Source: Amaranthus tricolor | Taxonomy: Eukaryota > Streptophyta > Magnoliopsida > Caryophyllales > Amaranthaceae | DNA: 64,000 nt | NCBI RefSeq assembly: GCF_026212465.1 | Contig: NC_080058.1 | Location: 22,136,109 to 22,200,108 of the forward strand | Reading direction: 5' to 3' | Shown here: in pieces, positions 1 through 10,100 of the stretch | Layout of the letters: each line of letters begins with the position of its first letter | Position numbering within the stretch: position 1 is the first letter of the stretch | Notes under the pieces: model-generated | Seen by the model: only the letters and a program-made list of their open reading frames with translations | Databases searched by the model: none | Told to the model about the DNA's origin: nothing | Program-made: the position numbers and the translations under genes

Positions 1-1137
1 TCGAACTAAAGCTTCCCAATATGGTGTTTTAGGGGCCTGCATAAATTGACTAAGATTTTGTACGGTGTAAGCTAGATCAGGCCTGTATAAATTAAAATCC
101 AAAACTTTTAATTTTAGCAACTAACCTACCATGCCATTGTTATGAAGCTTGATTCATGCCATTGTTGTGAAGCTTGATTCAAACCATAAAGAGACTTCTT
201 AAAAATACAAACTTTATTTTCAGGATTAGGCAAACCTTCAGGCATATATATGCATATAAACCTGTTGATGGAGGTTTCCATGAAAAAACACATTATTTAC
301 ATCAAATTGATGCACTTTCCATCCATGGTTGGTTGCAATAGCTAGAATGCACCTTATTGTAGTCATTCTTACCACGGGTGAAAAAATCTTATAATAATCT
401 TTTCCCTACTTTTTGGTTATAACCTTTAGCATAACCTTATACACCCATCAACATGCTATAGGTTTCTTGCCTTTAGGAAGATCCACTAATTCGCAAGTTT
501 TATTTTTAGCCAATGCACTTAATTGTTTGGTCATGGCATCAATCCACAAAGGATTTTGAATAGCCTCTTTATAGGAAGCACGCTCCTTGTATTGACATTG
601 TGCAGAAACAATTGTTGATGATCACTAGATAAAGCATTAAAAACAATTGAATTACACCAATGATTGTTTATAATACTATTACACTGAAAAACTTTTAAAT
701 ATTCAGGTTGTTTTAGTGTTTGTTTGGGCCTTATGTTTGTCTGAGCGTTATGATCACCAACAACCTGTGGAATGGAGTCTAGATAATGTAGACGCTCTTG
801 AGCAGTGATAGAATTAGAATTTTTAGGGATGTCTGAGGGATGTTCTTCAGACACCACATAATTGTCATTTTGTTGTTGTGCAACAGGTAGTTCTGTTGAT
901 TCAAATTGAGTGGTTAAATCATGAGATCTAGGTAAAAAAATTTGAGTTGAAGGTTCATAAATCTTGTTTGGTAACCTATAAGGCAAGACTTTCTCATGAC
1001 AAATTACATCTCTTGAGACAAGAATTATCTTGGTTTTAATATTATAAAGTTTAAAACCTTTTTGATTAAGAGCATAACCCAATAATATATATGGATCTTC
1101 CCTCACTGCAAAAGGTGTAATGTTCTCTATCACTAAT
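1..1137 (-). pseudogene. Decayed Ty1/copia pol fragment (integrase end to RT)
   Basis: Reads on the minus strand. Positions 1133-531 are one open stretch carrying the copia signature downstream of integrase (LLGYALNQKGFKLYN, then a VSRDV motif). The frame then shifts: around 600-480 the start of the reverse transcriptase domain is visible (NPLWIDAMTKQL), followed by an in-frame stop in front of WVYKV. Around 330-200 the RT motifs FDVNN.FFHGNL and SLYGLNQAS appear. About 120 bp further on, RT jumps to its far end (YTVQNLSQFM), so the catalytic YVDD block is deleted. With frameshifts, stops and this deletion it cannot encode a working polyprotein. Family (copia RT) is known from the motifs; the exact lineage is not resolved. 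The fragment may continue beyond the left window edge. Confidence 0.85.
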
Positions 1138-1658
1138 ACATATATGACTTATAAATTGCTTATTGTTTATGTTGTTGGCATTGGTGCACCACCATCATAC
1201 AACAAGCGATCTTTCAATCCACCCCTCAAAGATCATCTCTAGTTCAAGTCTTTATGTAGGTTTTAATTTATTTACTAGCTTTAATTCTATTTATGTTATG
1301 AATCGAACTTTCTAAGTTGTTTAGTTTGTTTAGTTTATTAGTTTCGAACTTTTAAATTTTATTTTATGTTGAGGGACTCATGGAATGTATGCAAGAAAAA
1401 TATGCGTGTAATCGTTAAGAAGTCCTAGCTCGAGGAAGACATCAACCTAAAAAGCAAAATTAGTCCAAGAAAGTCGTCCAAGAGTGGCACCTATAGCTCA
1501 ACATCGGGAGATATTAATTGCTTTAATCTTACACAAAGTTGGTTGATGATTCAAGGTCAAAACTCAAAGAATCAACCTCCATATTGGCCGACCATTACTT
1601 GCCCAAATCGTTCATTTCCTTAGTTTTTATTTTATGTCCAAGTTAGCTAAGATAGTCA
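1138..1658. other. AT-rich spacer, no gene seen
   Basis: No open frame with recognisable protein similarity and no structured repeat noticed. It lies between the copia ruin and the solo LTR, and may be further decayed transposon sequence. Confidence 0.5.
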
Positions 1659-1663
1659 TCTTT
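1659..1663. repeat. Target-site duplication, left copy (TCTTT)
   Basis: TCTTT immediately precedes the TGTTGG start of the solo LTR and is repeated exactly at 3002-3006. Confidence 0.85.
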
Positions 1664-2344
1664 TGTTGGCTCTCTTAGGTTTTTATGATGACTACATTTT
1701 ATATAAACAAATGTATTTCAAAGATTGTATGCAGGTCGATATCCGGTCTTGTTAAGGATCGTTGATAGTGCCTATGACTTAGTACTAGTCAAAAGAATTC
1801 AATGAACTTAGATAAGGTATATCACTTAGGATGTCAAATGTAGACAGGAGGTCTACTGTTCCCAAGTTTGATGATCTGATGTTACTGGAAAATGGAGACA
1901 GTGCATTGTTCCCAAATTGAAGTCTGGAGAAGTTACGCCATCTGGAATTTCTGTTAATTTTATTTTTCTGATTTCTCTGTTGATGTATTAGTTAAAATTA
2001 TTTTGCTGCATTATTTAATGATTAAGTTAATTTGCAAAATATTTTTAAACCACCTTAAAATAACCGTGTACTTTCTAAAGAGTGGAATATATCTCTCCTT
2101 ATTTTTCTCCTTAAAAATAGGCTTTTATTTTGGATCTAATTAAGTGATGAAACTACTTTGTCTATTATTAGAAAAAAGAAATCGTGGCTTATTACTTTAG
2201 AATTAAGCTTTCACATATTTATTTTTATTAAGGGATTAACCATGGGTTTTAATCTTTAGATCTAAGATCCACTTAAATCTCCTTTTTATTAGGAATAAGG
2301 TAGGAATAGGTAGTTATGCCCTTTTTACTAGCTACATAAATTCC

Positions 2345-2352
2345 TATAAATA
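2345..2352 (+). promoter_or_regulatory. TATA box of the solo LTR
   Basis: TATAAATA followed by GAGG, in the middle of the LTR where the U3/R boundary of plant LTRs usually lies. No evidence that it is active. Confidence 0.55.
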
Positions 2353-2575
2353 GAGGACTTATTTATTCTTAAAAATCTATGCATATGCCTTGGAGAAATC
2401 ATACGTGAGATTGATAAAAACAAGAAATATTTTTTGTTCCAAAAGTTTGCCAATTAATTTATAATATTTTCTTGTGCAACTTTTTAATTTTATCTTTAGA
2501 GAATTTATCCTTTGTAAAGGGTTTTTGAGAGAATTCTTGTAACTAGATTTGGGTAAGTCTAGGGAAGAATTAGAA

Positions 2576-2707
2576 AGCTTCGAGCGAAGCTAGAGAATCG
2601 GAAAAGCTTTGAGTGAAGCTAGAGAATTTGAGAAGCTTCGAGTGAAGCAAGATAGAGAAAGAGAAAGAGAAGTTGGCCTAGTTAGAGAAGCTTCGAGTGA
2701 AGCAAGT
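2576..2707 (+). repeat. Imperfect direct repeats of GAAGCTTCGAGTGAAGC
   Basis: Within the R/U5 part of the solo LTR, the 8-bp palindrome GAAGCTTC or a close variant followed by GAG(T/C)GAAGC occurs four times, spaced by short purine-rich stretches. The full-length copia LTRs have a weaker version (GCTTCGAGTGAAG and variants). A short (AAGTTT) run follows at about 2835-2860. Confidence 0.7.
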
Positions 2708-3001
2708 TGTGTTGTTTTATGTAATTGTAACTAATTGCCTAAAATATATTGGAGAGTTTTGAAATCCCGAGGGGTCGTGGTTTTTTCCTTCTTTTTAGAC
2801 CTAGAAGGTTTTCACGTAAAATTGTGTTGTCTCTTAAGTTTAAGTTTAAGTTTAAGTTTAAAGCTTTTATGTTTTCGTTTTAAGTTTAAGTTTTAATTCC
2901 GCAATCTAATTCCGCAAAAACAAGAGTAAAATACTTAAACTTATTACAACAACAATTCACCCCCTTCTTGTTGTCATTCACCATCTCTATCAGTTTCTAC
3001 A

Positions 3002-3006
3002 TCTTT
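3002..3006. repeat. Target-site duplication, right copy (TCTTT)
   Basis: Exact copy of 1659-1663, directly after the terminal CA of the solo LTR. Confidence 0.85.
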
Positions 3007-5653
3007 TGTGTTAACTATAGGAGTTACTAGTAGAATAGAAGTTACTAAGTTACTAGTAGTTATTTGTAGTCAATAGTAGTGGGAAGTTATGGGTGGAAAA
3101 TCTAAAGGACTTACATAAACATGGAAGGAATTTACACCCAAGATAGGACATGGGTTGACCGACGATTACATGGCGGCTACAACTGACCACTTTTGTTAAA
3201 CACTGGACAATTATGCTCACGTTTTCCTATTGTTGTTGAGTAGTTATTTTATCTTTTTTCTTTTCCTATATATAGCTTAGCATTTACCTCATTTACGTTT
3301 GATGTATTAGGATAAACAAAAACCCGAAGTATTATTGTTTCAGACTCTTGTTGTTTATATGATTCTTGGATTGGAATTATATTTGCAATAGTTCTTATGT
3401 TTAGTGTAATTTGTAAATATACTTGTGCCTTAAGAGGCTCTTTACTTGATACATTAATTTATAGTGAATTTTGAGTTAGCCATTTATCCTTCCTGATTGT
3501 TTGTTTCGAAAATTTTATCAAAAAAATGCAAAAAGTTACCCTCTTTCATTCGACGTTTCTTAAACACCTTCGTTGTTTCCTCATTTGTTTATTTTTATTA
3601 GCTTGTAAGAATCCCTAGAATTTGGGCGATTTTACAACATATATATGAACTTGCATTTTTGGTACTAAGTGATATCTAAATTATTATGAGGATAAAGTGA
3701 AGCATTGCACCGACAACTAATTGCCAAAAACTAGATTAAAAATCATATTGTTGTGAGTGAGGGTGATAGACATCGGTATTTGATGTAATCACTAATCAGG
3801 ATAGTCACTGAGATATTCATATATTGATGTAGCCTTTAGTTGAAAAGACTCTTAATATTTAATGGAAAGTTAAGGTAAATCACATTCAAATAAAGAGAAT
3901 CGCCCCACTTTAGCATAGCATTTTATTCCAAATACATCAAACAAACATACCAAAGTTAAATCACACAACCCAAAATATTAAAGCTAAAGGAATAAAGTAA
4001 CGCAAATAGCTACCAGTCTAAGTATTAAAAATATTTTAAATTGAGTTAAGGTATAATAAATTTTCAAATTGAATCATACTAGTCTACTCTAAATAGAGTC
4101 CAAAATTATTTTCAAATCATTTATGATGTTAATATAATACACTTACAGCGTTTTAAAATATTTGTTACATCATAATTGTTGGCACTATTAATAGTTCAAA
4201 CTTATTGTATATGTTGTGGATAATGTGGAAACAAAATATATTGAAGTATGATCTTATTTGACTCGTCCTATTTTCATGATATTAAATTTTTTTATTCTTT
4301 AGTCATGCATAATTCAATACATAAAAAATAAATTATTTGGTTGCGTAAGAAGTCTAATATAATAAGTATAATGAAACGGAGAAAGTATGTTTCTAGATTA
4401 ATCTGATAAGATTGTTTTACTTGTAAGTTAGAATTTTTTGGTGTCAGGGATGGGCAAATGGTAAATTTTGTATGCTCTTGTCCATATTCATACCCATGTA
4501 AAATTTTCATAACCACCATATATCCATTATTTATGGTGGATAAAATTTTCATACTTACGTTTGTTGACCAGAGTATGTATTTAAACTCATCCCCACCCAA
4601 ATGGTAAATTGGCTAAATCCACCTTATACCAGCCTCATCTTTACTTCAAGTTCGCGTTATTTGCTCTTTAAAATAAACTTCTTCATAAATTTAATTGTAT
4701 ATCTAATCTTATTTAAATCATACAATGTAAAGTAATATCCTTAATTTTTAATAAAAATATACAAAATTAATATAGGGGTAAGTGTGGGACGAGATGGGTG
4801 CATATGGGACGGATAATTATGAGGCCTCATACCCACCGTCTACCTATTACTCATGATAGATGAGACTTTTCATACACATATACACCCACTAACTACCAAA
4901 TTCATACGCATACCGACCCTAATTAAAGTATTCGATGCAAAATCCATGTAATTTTATTCACTTGTCATTCCTAATCCACATAAAAGTATGATTAAAAGAG
5001 ATGAGCATAAAAGAATTTAAGTAAAATTATTCTTAGTAAATGCGACCTTTAGTATGATTGTAGACTCTTAGTATACTTTATATTAATAAAATACATGTAT
5101 AAATATAGATTTATTAAAGAACACGATGATTTTTAAAATTATATTAATTATATGTGCATGAAAGGTTAAGGTTGTGACTTTTCAAAGGTCACCCCTAATT
5201 AATAGGTCATTTATAACTCTTTTTTTTTATAAAAATAAACACAAGCTTTCTATCACTTTAGTTTTATTCTCTTACAAACTCTGGTTAGTCTCTACTTTCC
5301 TCAAGGAATTGGTATCAAATTCATAAGTTCCAGGCATCCTTTTGGATATATCAACAAAAAAAATCCAAATACATAATTTTTTTTGTCATTAACATATCAG
5401 ACCTTTAACTAGAATATAATTCTCATATGCAATAGAGTAAATTATTATTTTTACAATGTCATAAATAAAGATTCATCTAAGAGCTAGAGATTTGCAGGAA
5501 GTAATTCAAAGTGGTCCCAAGGCTATAAAACACATTTTATCAGATTGTTGGTAGAAAAATTAATAGATAAGCCAAAGGATTAACATATGAAGTGGATCAA
5601 AGATAAATGTATGAAGATAAGATTAAGGAAGATGTCAACATATATTCAGCACT
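3007..5653. other. AT-rich intergenic DNA, no gene recognised
   Basis: No credible coding region. A CTATATATAGC box near 3268-3278 in otherwise LTR-like sequence hints at another old LTR starting at the TGTTAAC at 3009, but no matching partner or TSD was found. The open frame at 4292-4600 (minus) has no recognisable domain and low-complexity composition. Confidence 0.45.
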
Positions 5654-5705
5654 ACTAAAGAAGCATATTATAGTGCACCACTAAAGAAGCATATTATAGT
5701 GCAAC
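5654..5705 (+). repeat. 26-bp direct tandem duplication
   Basis: The 26-bp unit starting ACTAAAGAAGCATATTATAG occurs at 5654 and again at 5680 with no gap and nearly no change. It lies just left of the gypsy insertion, in what may be decayed copia coding sequence. Confidence 0.75.
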
Positions 5706-5767
5706 CGGTACGAGGAAAAGCGCAAAGTACTTAGCAACTATAATAATATTAGAGGTAGTGGACATAA

Positions 5768-5772
5768 TGAAA
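5768..5772. repeat. Probable target-site duplication, left copy (TGAAA)
   Basis: TGAAA precedes the 5' LTR; the five bases after the 3' LTR (12267-12271) are TGAAG. Four of five match, so either one copy has mutated or the duplication is 4 bp. Confidence 0.5.
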
Positions 5773-6517
5773 TGAAACAAGTACGCCTTCTACATATGAT
5801 CAGCACAAGAGTATTACTGGGAACAGTACAGAGGAACAGCGTGCTGAACCCAAAACAGTCCAAGATCAGGGAGTTGATACACAAGGAACAGGAACTGAGG
5901 AACAGCTACTGACTAATATGGATGTACATGGTCCAACCTCGAGAAAAGCATACATAGCTTTGCATATAAAAGAGGAAGGATAAGGAACAGCTAAATAAGG
6001 AACAGTTAGGTGTTCCCAATCCCTGACAGAAAGATTAGCGCGTTTTTTATTAGTCTTCTGTTATAACCGTTAGGACTTAGGCGCCTTTTCTTGTTTTCTA
6101 GCCGTTAAAAGGAGAAAGCCAATTCTATAAATAAGGCCCTCCACCAGATTGTAAAGACATCATGTATTCCTATTTTCAGATTTGATAATTTCATATTCAG
6201 AGTTTCATTCAGAAAACAAGTGTTTGTTCCTGTTTGTTCTTCATTTTCTGTTGAGAGTTTGAGAGCGTTCAAGCCTTTCACGGATTCATACTTCTCCAAG
6301 ATTACGTTGATCTTTGTGAGAATTGTGAGGATTAAGGCCTTGTATTCCTTAGGGGAATCAGTGTCTTCTTCCGGGATACGTAGTCTCCCAAGATTACTTA
6401 GAAATCGCCCTAAAACGACCCCTTTTAATCGAGATAACCTTTACCATTTGATTGTCTGATTGATGATCGAATAATCAAAGAAGTCATAAACAAATCTTCC
6501 GCTGCAAACTTGTTCCA
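5773..6517 (+). repeat. 5' LTR of the CRM-like gypsy element
   Basis: 745 bp, TG...CA bounded (TGAAAC to TTCCA), matching 11539-12266. It contains six copies of GGAACAG in its first ~250 bp, a TATA box at 6126, and about 17 extra bases near 6220-6243 relative to the 3' LTR. Its first 211 bp are the same sequence that encodes the polyprotein tail at the 3' end; here that copy lacks the upstream frame. Confidence 0.92.
6126..6133 (+). promoter_or_regulatory. TATA box, gypsy 5' LTR
   Basis: TATAAATA followed by AGGCCC; the identical box is at 11892-11899 in the 3' LTR. It probably marks the RNA polymerase II promoter, with the transcript starting about 30 bp downstream. Confidence 0.65.
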
Positions 6518-6520
6518 ACT

Positions 6521-6532
6521 TGGTATCAGAGC
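6521..6532 (+). other. Primer-binding site (initiator tRNA-Met)
   Basis: TGGTATCAGAGC, three bases after the end of the 5' LTR, complementary to the 3' end of plant initiator tRNA-Met. It primes minus-strand cDNA synthesis. Confidence 0.9.
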
Positions 6533-7171
6533 CGTGTTCTGAGGAGGGACACAAGGAGATACGAGGTAATAGGTAACATTGCGTTTTCTGTGAAGAAGAG
6601 TAATCAGAGGATCAGGTATCGTTTGTATTTTGTTTCGATTGGAAATCACAGGTATAAATTCAATTCTTCTTTGTTATTAATTTCTGTGATTAAGATTTGT
6701 AGAGTTCAAATTGAATCATATTACACCATTGACCGTGAAAAAAGATTTCTGAAATCTGAGTTTATTGTCATTGCATGCGTATCAATTTGGTGTTTGATAA
6801 TCGAATTTTTTGAGTTTTCGTATAAATTGGTTAGTATAAATCAATTCTTGATTGTTTTAATTGTGTTCTTTGATGAGAAGTTAATCGCCTTCACTTACAA
6901 AATTGGATTCATTGCGTTATCTTCTAAAATTGTTGGTTTTGATAATCGGGTTTTTGAAAATTGTTTTGTGAAATTAGGGTTTATACATCAGTGCATTCCT
7001 TGTTGTTTTTGGAAATTTGTTGCTGAGAAAATTTCTTGCAAGATTGTGGCTGGTGAATATTTGAGTTGTGTGTTTGTTTTGGTTTCTGGAAAAATTGTTG
7101 TGAAGATCTTTTTGCAGATTCTGATTGTTGACTATCATAACATTGTGTTGTTTGTGAATACTTGGGGAAAT
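6533..7171 (+). other. T-rich untranslated leader of the gypsy element
   Basis: About 640 nt between primer-binding site and the gag start. From 6590 on it is free of stops in the gag frame for 194 codons, but that stretch contains no in-frame ATG and reads as a hydrophobic, low-complexity peptide. I therefore treat it as leader, with translation from 7172. Confidence 0.6.
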
Positions 7172-10100
7172 ATGGACATGGATGAAAGATTAGAGACCCT
7201 TACCAATATAGTCCAGCAGTTAGCCTTGACTGTAGCCAATAACATGGGGAACCAGGGGGAAAGACCACAGCAGCCTCTTCAAAACAATAGGAACAATGAG
7301 GATAAAACCTTAAAAATTGATTTACCTAGTTTTGATGGACAGTCTCCAGACCCTGAGATGTATCTGGATTGGGAAGCCAATTTGGAAAGATATTTTGACT
7401 TTAAGGAAACCACACCTGAACAGCAGTTTAAGCTAGCTAAGATCAAACTGACCAAGCTTGCTGCAATATGGCTGGAAGGAGTGCAAAAGCAAAAAAGGAG
7501 GGAGGATAGAGAGAGAATCAATACTTGGGAAAAATTGAGAAAGCATTTAAGAAGGAAATATGTCCCACGCAATTATAGACAGCAGTTGTACATGAAATGG
7601 GGAACATTGAGACAAGACCATAGGACTGTGGCAGATTATATTCAAGAATGGGAACGGTTGTCTGTTGTTTGTGACACCAATGAGACTGAGGAGATGAAGG
7701 TTGGGAAATTCATAGGGGGACTGAGGGAAGATCTAAGAAAAAAATTGGAGTTGACCCCAAATCTTACCTTTAGCTTGGCTTGTAGTAATGCCCTCACCTT
7801 AGAAAAATATTCTAAGAAGAAATCAAGCATGGGCAGCACCTACAATAGACCAGTGAGGAGTTATAACCCAAAGAATGTTGTTACACCAACACCCACTGTG
7901 ACTCAGACCAATGCACCAGATAGGGTTCCACCCTTGACCAATATCACTAAGGATAAGAATCCCAGGGACTTGAAGGGAGTTGTTTGTTTTAAATGTCATG
8001 GACATGGTCACATTAAGAGTGAGCGCCCAAATGCTAGAGCCTTCACTGTGCAAGAATGGGCAGAGATTAAAGACATAGGAAGACCTAGGGCCATGATGGT
8101 TAGCAGGAATGGTAGGGAGGAGTTAGTTTGGCCTTCAACATCTGAGAAGGACCCTGATGGTACTTACTGTGTTAATGATGAGAGAGTCCTGGAAACTTTT
8201 GAGGGAACAAAAGATAGTGAGGAAGAAGGGGACAGAGAGGAAGTGTATCCTGAGCTTGATTTGCAAAATTTGTTGATTAGGAGGAACTTTCATGCTACCC
8301 CAAAGACCAAACCAAATGATCAAAGAGAAAACATCTTCCAAACCAAATGCAAGATTAAGAACAAAGTGTGTGACCTAATCATAGATGGGGGAAGTGAAAC
8401 TAACTGTGTCAGCAAGGATTTAGTTCAGACCTTGGACTTAGAGACTAAACCACACCCACATCCCTATAAGCTGAAATGGTTGGATAGCAAAGCAAGTGGT
8501 TTTGTTAAGAAGAGGTGTTTGATTCAGTTTGCTATAGGATCATTCAAAGACAAAGTGCTCTGTGATGTGTTAGACATGACTGCCTGTCATGTGCTCTTAG
8601 GTAGGCCCTGGCAGCATGACAGAAGGACCTTGCATGATGGCTATACTAATGTTTATACCTTGAAACATGAAGGAAAGATTAAGGACCTTATGCCCTTGCC
8701 ACCCCACAAGACTTTGCCTCCACAGCAATTAGTAGGCAGTGACTTTACCTTACCTTCACAAAAGGCAGTAGGCACTTCGTTTCCACAGAGACCTGTAGGT
8801 AATGTATCTTTAATAAATAGAAAGGTGAGCATTAAGGAGATCAAGAGGGAGGGACTAGCCTTTCTTTTGTTCAGTAAGGAAGTAACACCAGAGAGTAATC
8901 AACCAGACCCCAGGATTGCTAATTTGTTGGATCAATTTGCTGATATATTTCCTGTGGAATTACCAGTAGGGTTACCTCCATTAAGGGGTATTGAGCATCA
9001 AATAGATCTTATGCCAGGAACAGCACTGCCCAATAAGCCTGCATATAGAACTAGCCCTGAGGAAACCAAGGAGTTGCAAAGACAAATACAGGAGCTTATG
9101 GACAGAGGGTATGTCAGAGAGAGTATGAGTCCATGTGCTGTTCCCACCTTGCTTGTTCCTAAAAAGGATGGAACATGGCGTATGTGTGTTGATAGCAGGA
9201 GCATGAACAACATTACTATCAAATATAGGTTTCCCATTCCTCGAATAGATGACATGTTGGATGAATTATCAGGATCTCAATGGTTTAGTAAGATAGACTT
9301 GAGAAGCGGGTATCATCAAATTAGAATGAGAGAGGGGGATGAATGGAAGACAGCCTTCAAAACCAAATATGGCTTGTATGAATGGATGGTTATGCCATTT
9401 GGTCTAACTGGAGCCCCTAGTACCTTCATGAGATTAATGAATGAGGTCCTAAGACCATTTTTAGGAAGGTTTATTGTGGTATACCTTGATGACATACTAG
9501 TGTACAGCAGAAGTGTAGAGGAACACCTTGACCATTTGAAGCAGCTATTCCAGACTCTTAGGGAACAGAGACTATTTGGGAAACTAGAGAAGTGTTCCTT
9601 CTTGCTAACTGAGGTTAATTTCTTAGGATTTATAGTAGGAAGACAGGGAGTGCAGGTAGACCCCTCAAAGATAGAAGCCATTAAGACTTGGCCAGTACCC
9701 ACTAGTATCACTCAGGTAAGATCTTTTCATGGCCTAGCCTCTTTTTACAGGAGGTTCATTAAAGGTTTCAGCACCATTATGACACCTATCACAGACTGCA
9801 CAAAAGGGAACACCTTCAAGTGGACCACAGAGGCACAATTAACTTTTGAGAAAATTAAGAAAGCCATGTGTAACCCTCCTATTCTGAGATTACCAGACTT
9901 TAGCAAACCATTTGAGGTAGAATGTGATGCCAGCAACACAGGGATTGGAGCTGTTTTAATTCAAGAAGGTAGACCTGTAGCATACTTTAGTGAAAAGTTA
10001 AATAAGAGCAGGATGAATTATTCAGCCTATGATAAGGAATTCTATGCTATGGTTAGAGCCCTAGAACACTGGTCCCATTACCTTAAGGGACAGCCCTTTG

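Larger units (their letters stand above)
1664..3001 (+). mobile_element. Solo LTR of a Sirevirus-like copia element
   Basis: A 1338-bp LTR starting TGTTGG and ending CTACA, with no internal region attached. It is a diverged relative of the LTRs at 23815-24584 and 32456-33882. Shared blocks include the opening GATGATGACTACA, GCAGGTCGATATCCG, CTACTGTTCCCAAG, the GTGGTC(or GGTCGTGG)TTTTTCCTT block, and the CAACAACAATTCACCCCC stretch just before the end. A perfect TSD (TCTTT) flanks it, so it is a clean LTR-LTR recombination product of a former full element. Divergence from the full-length copy is high enough, with several indels, to call it an older insertion of the same family. Confidence 0.9.

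Noticed and set aside
2835..2860. (AAGTTT) run considered as telomere-like repeat
   Set aside because: It is not the plant telomere unit TTTAGGG, is only about four units long and lies inside an LTR.
4292..4600. 102-codon open frame on the minus strand
   Set aside because: AT-rich, no domain recognised, no supporting context; could be relic transposon sequence but I cannot show it.
6220..6459. Open frame inside the gypsy LTR (also at 11948-12208)
   Set aside because: Present only because the LTR is duplicated; no protein similarity.
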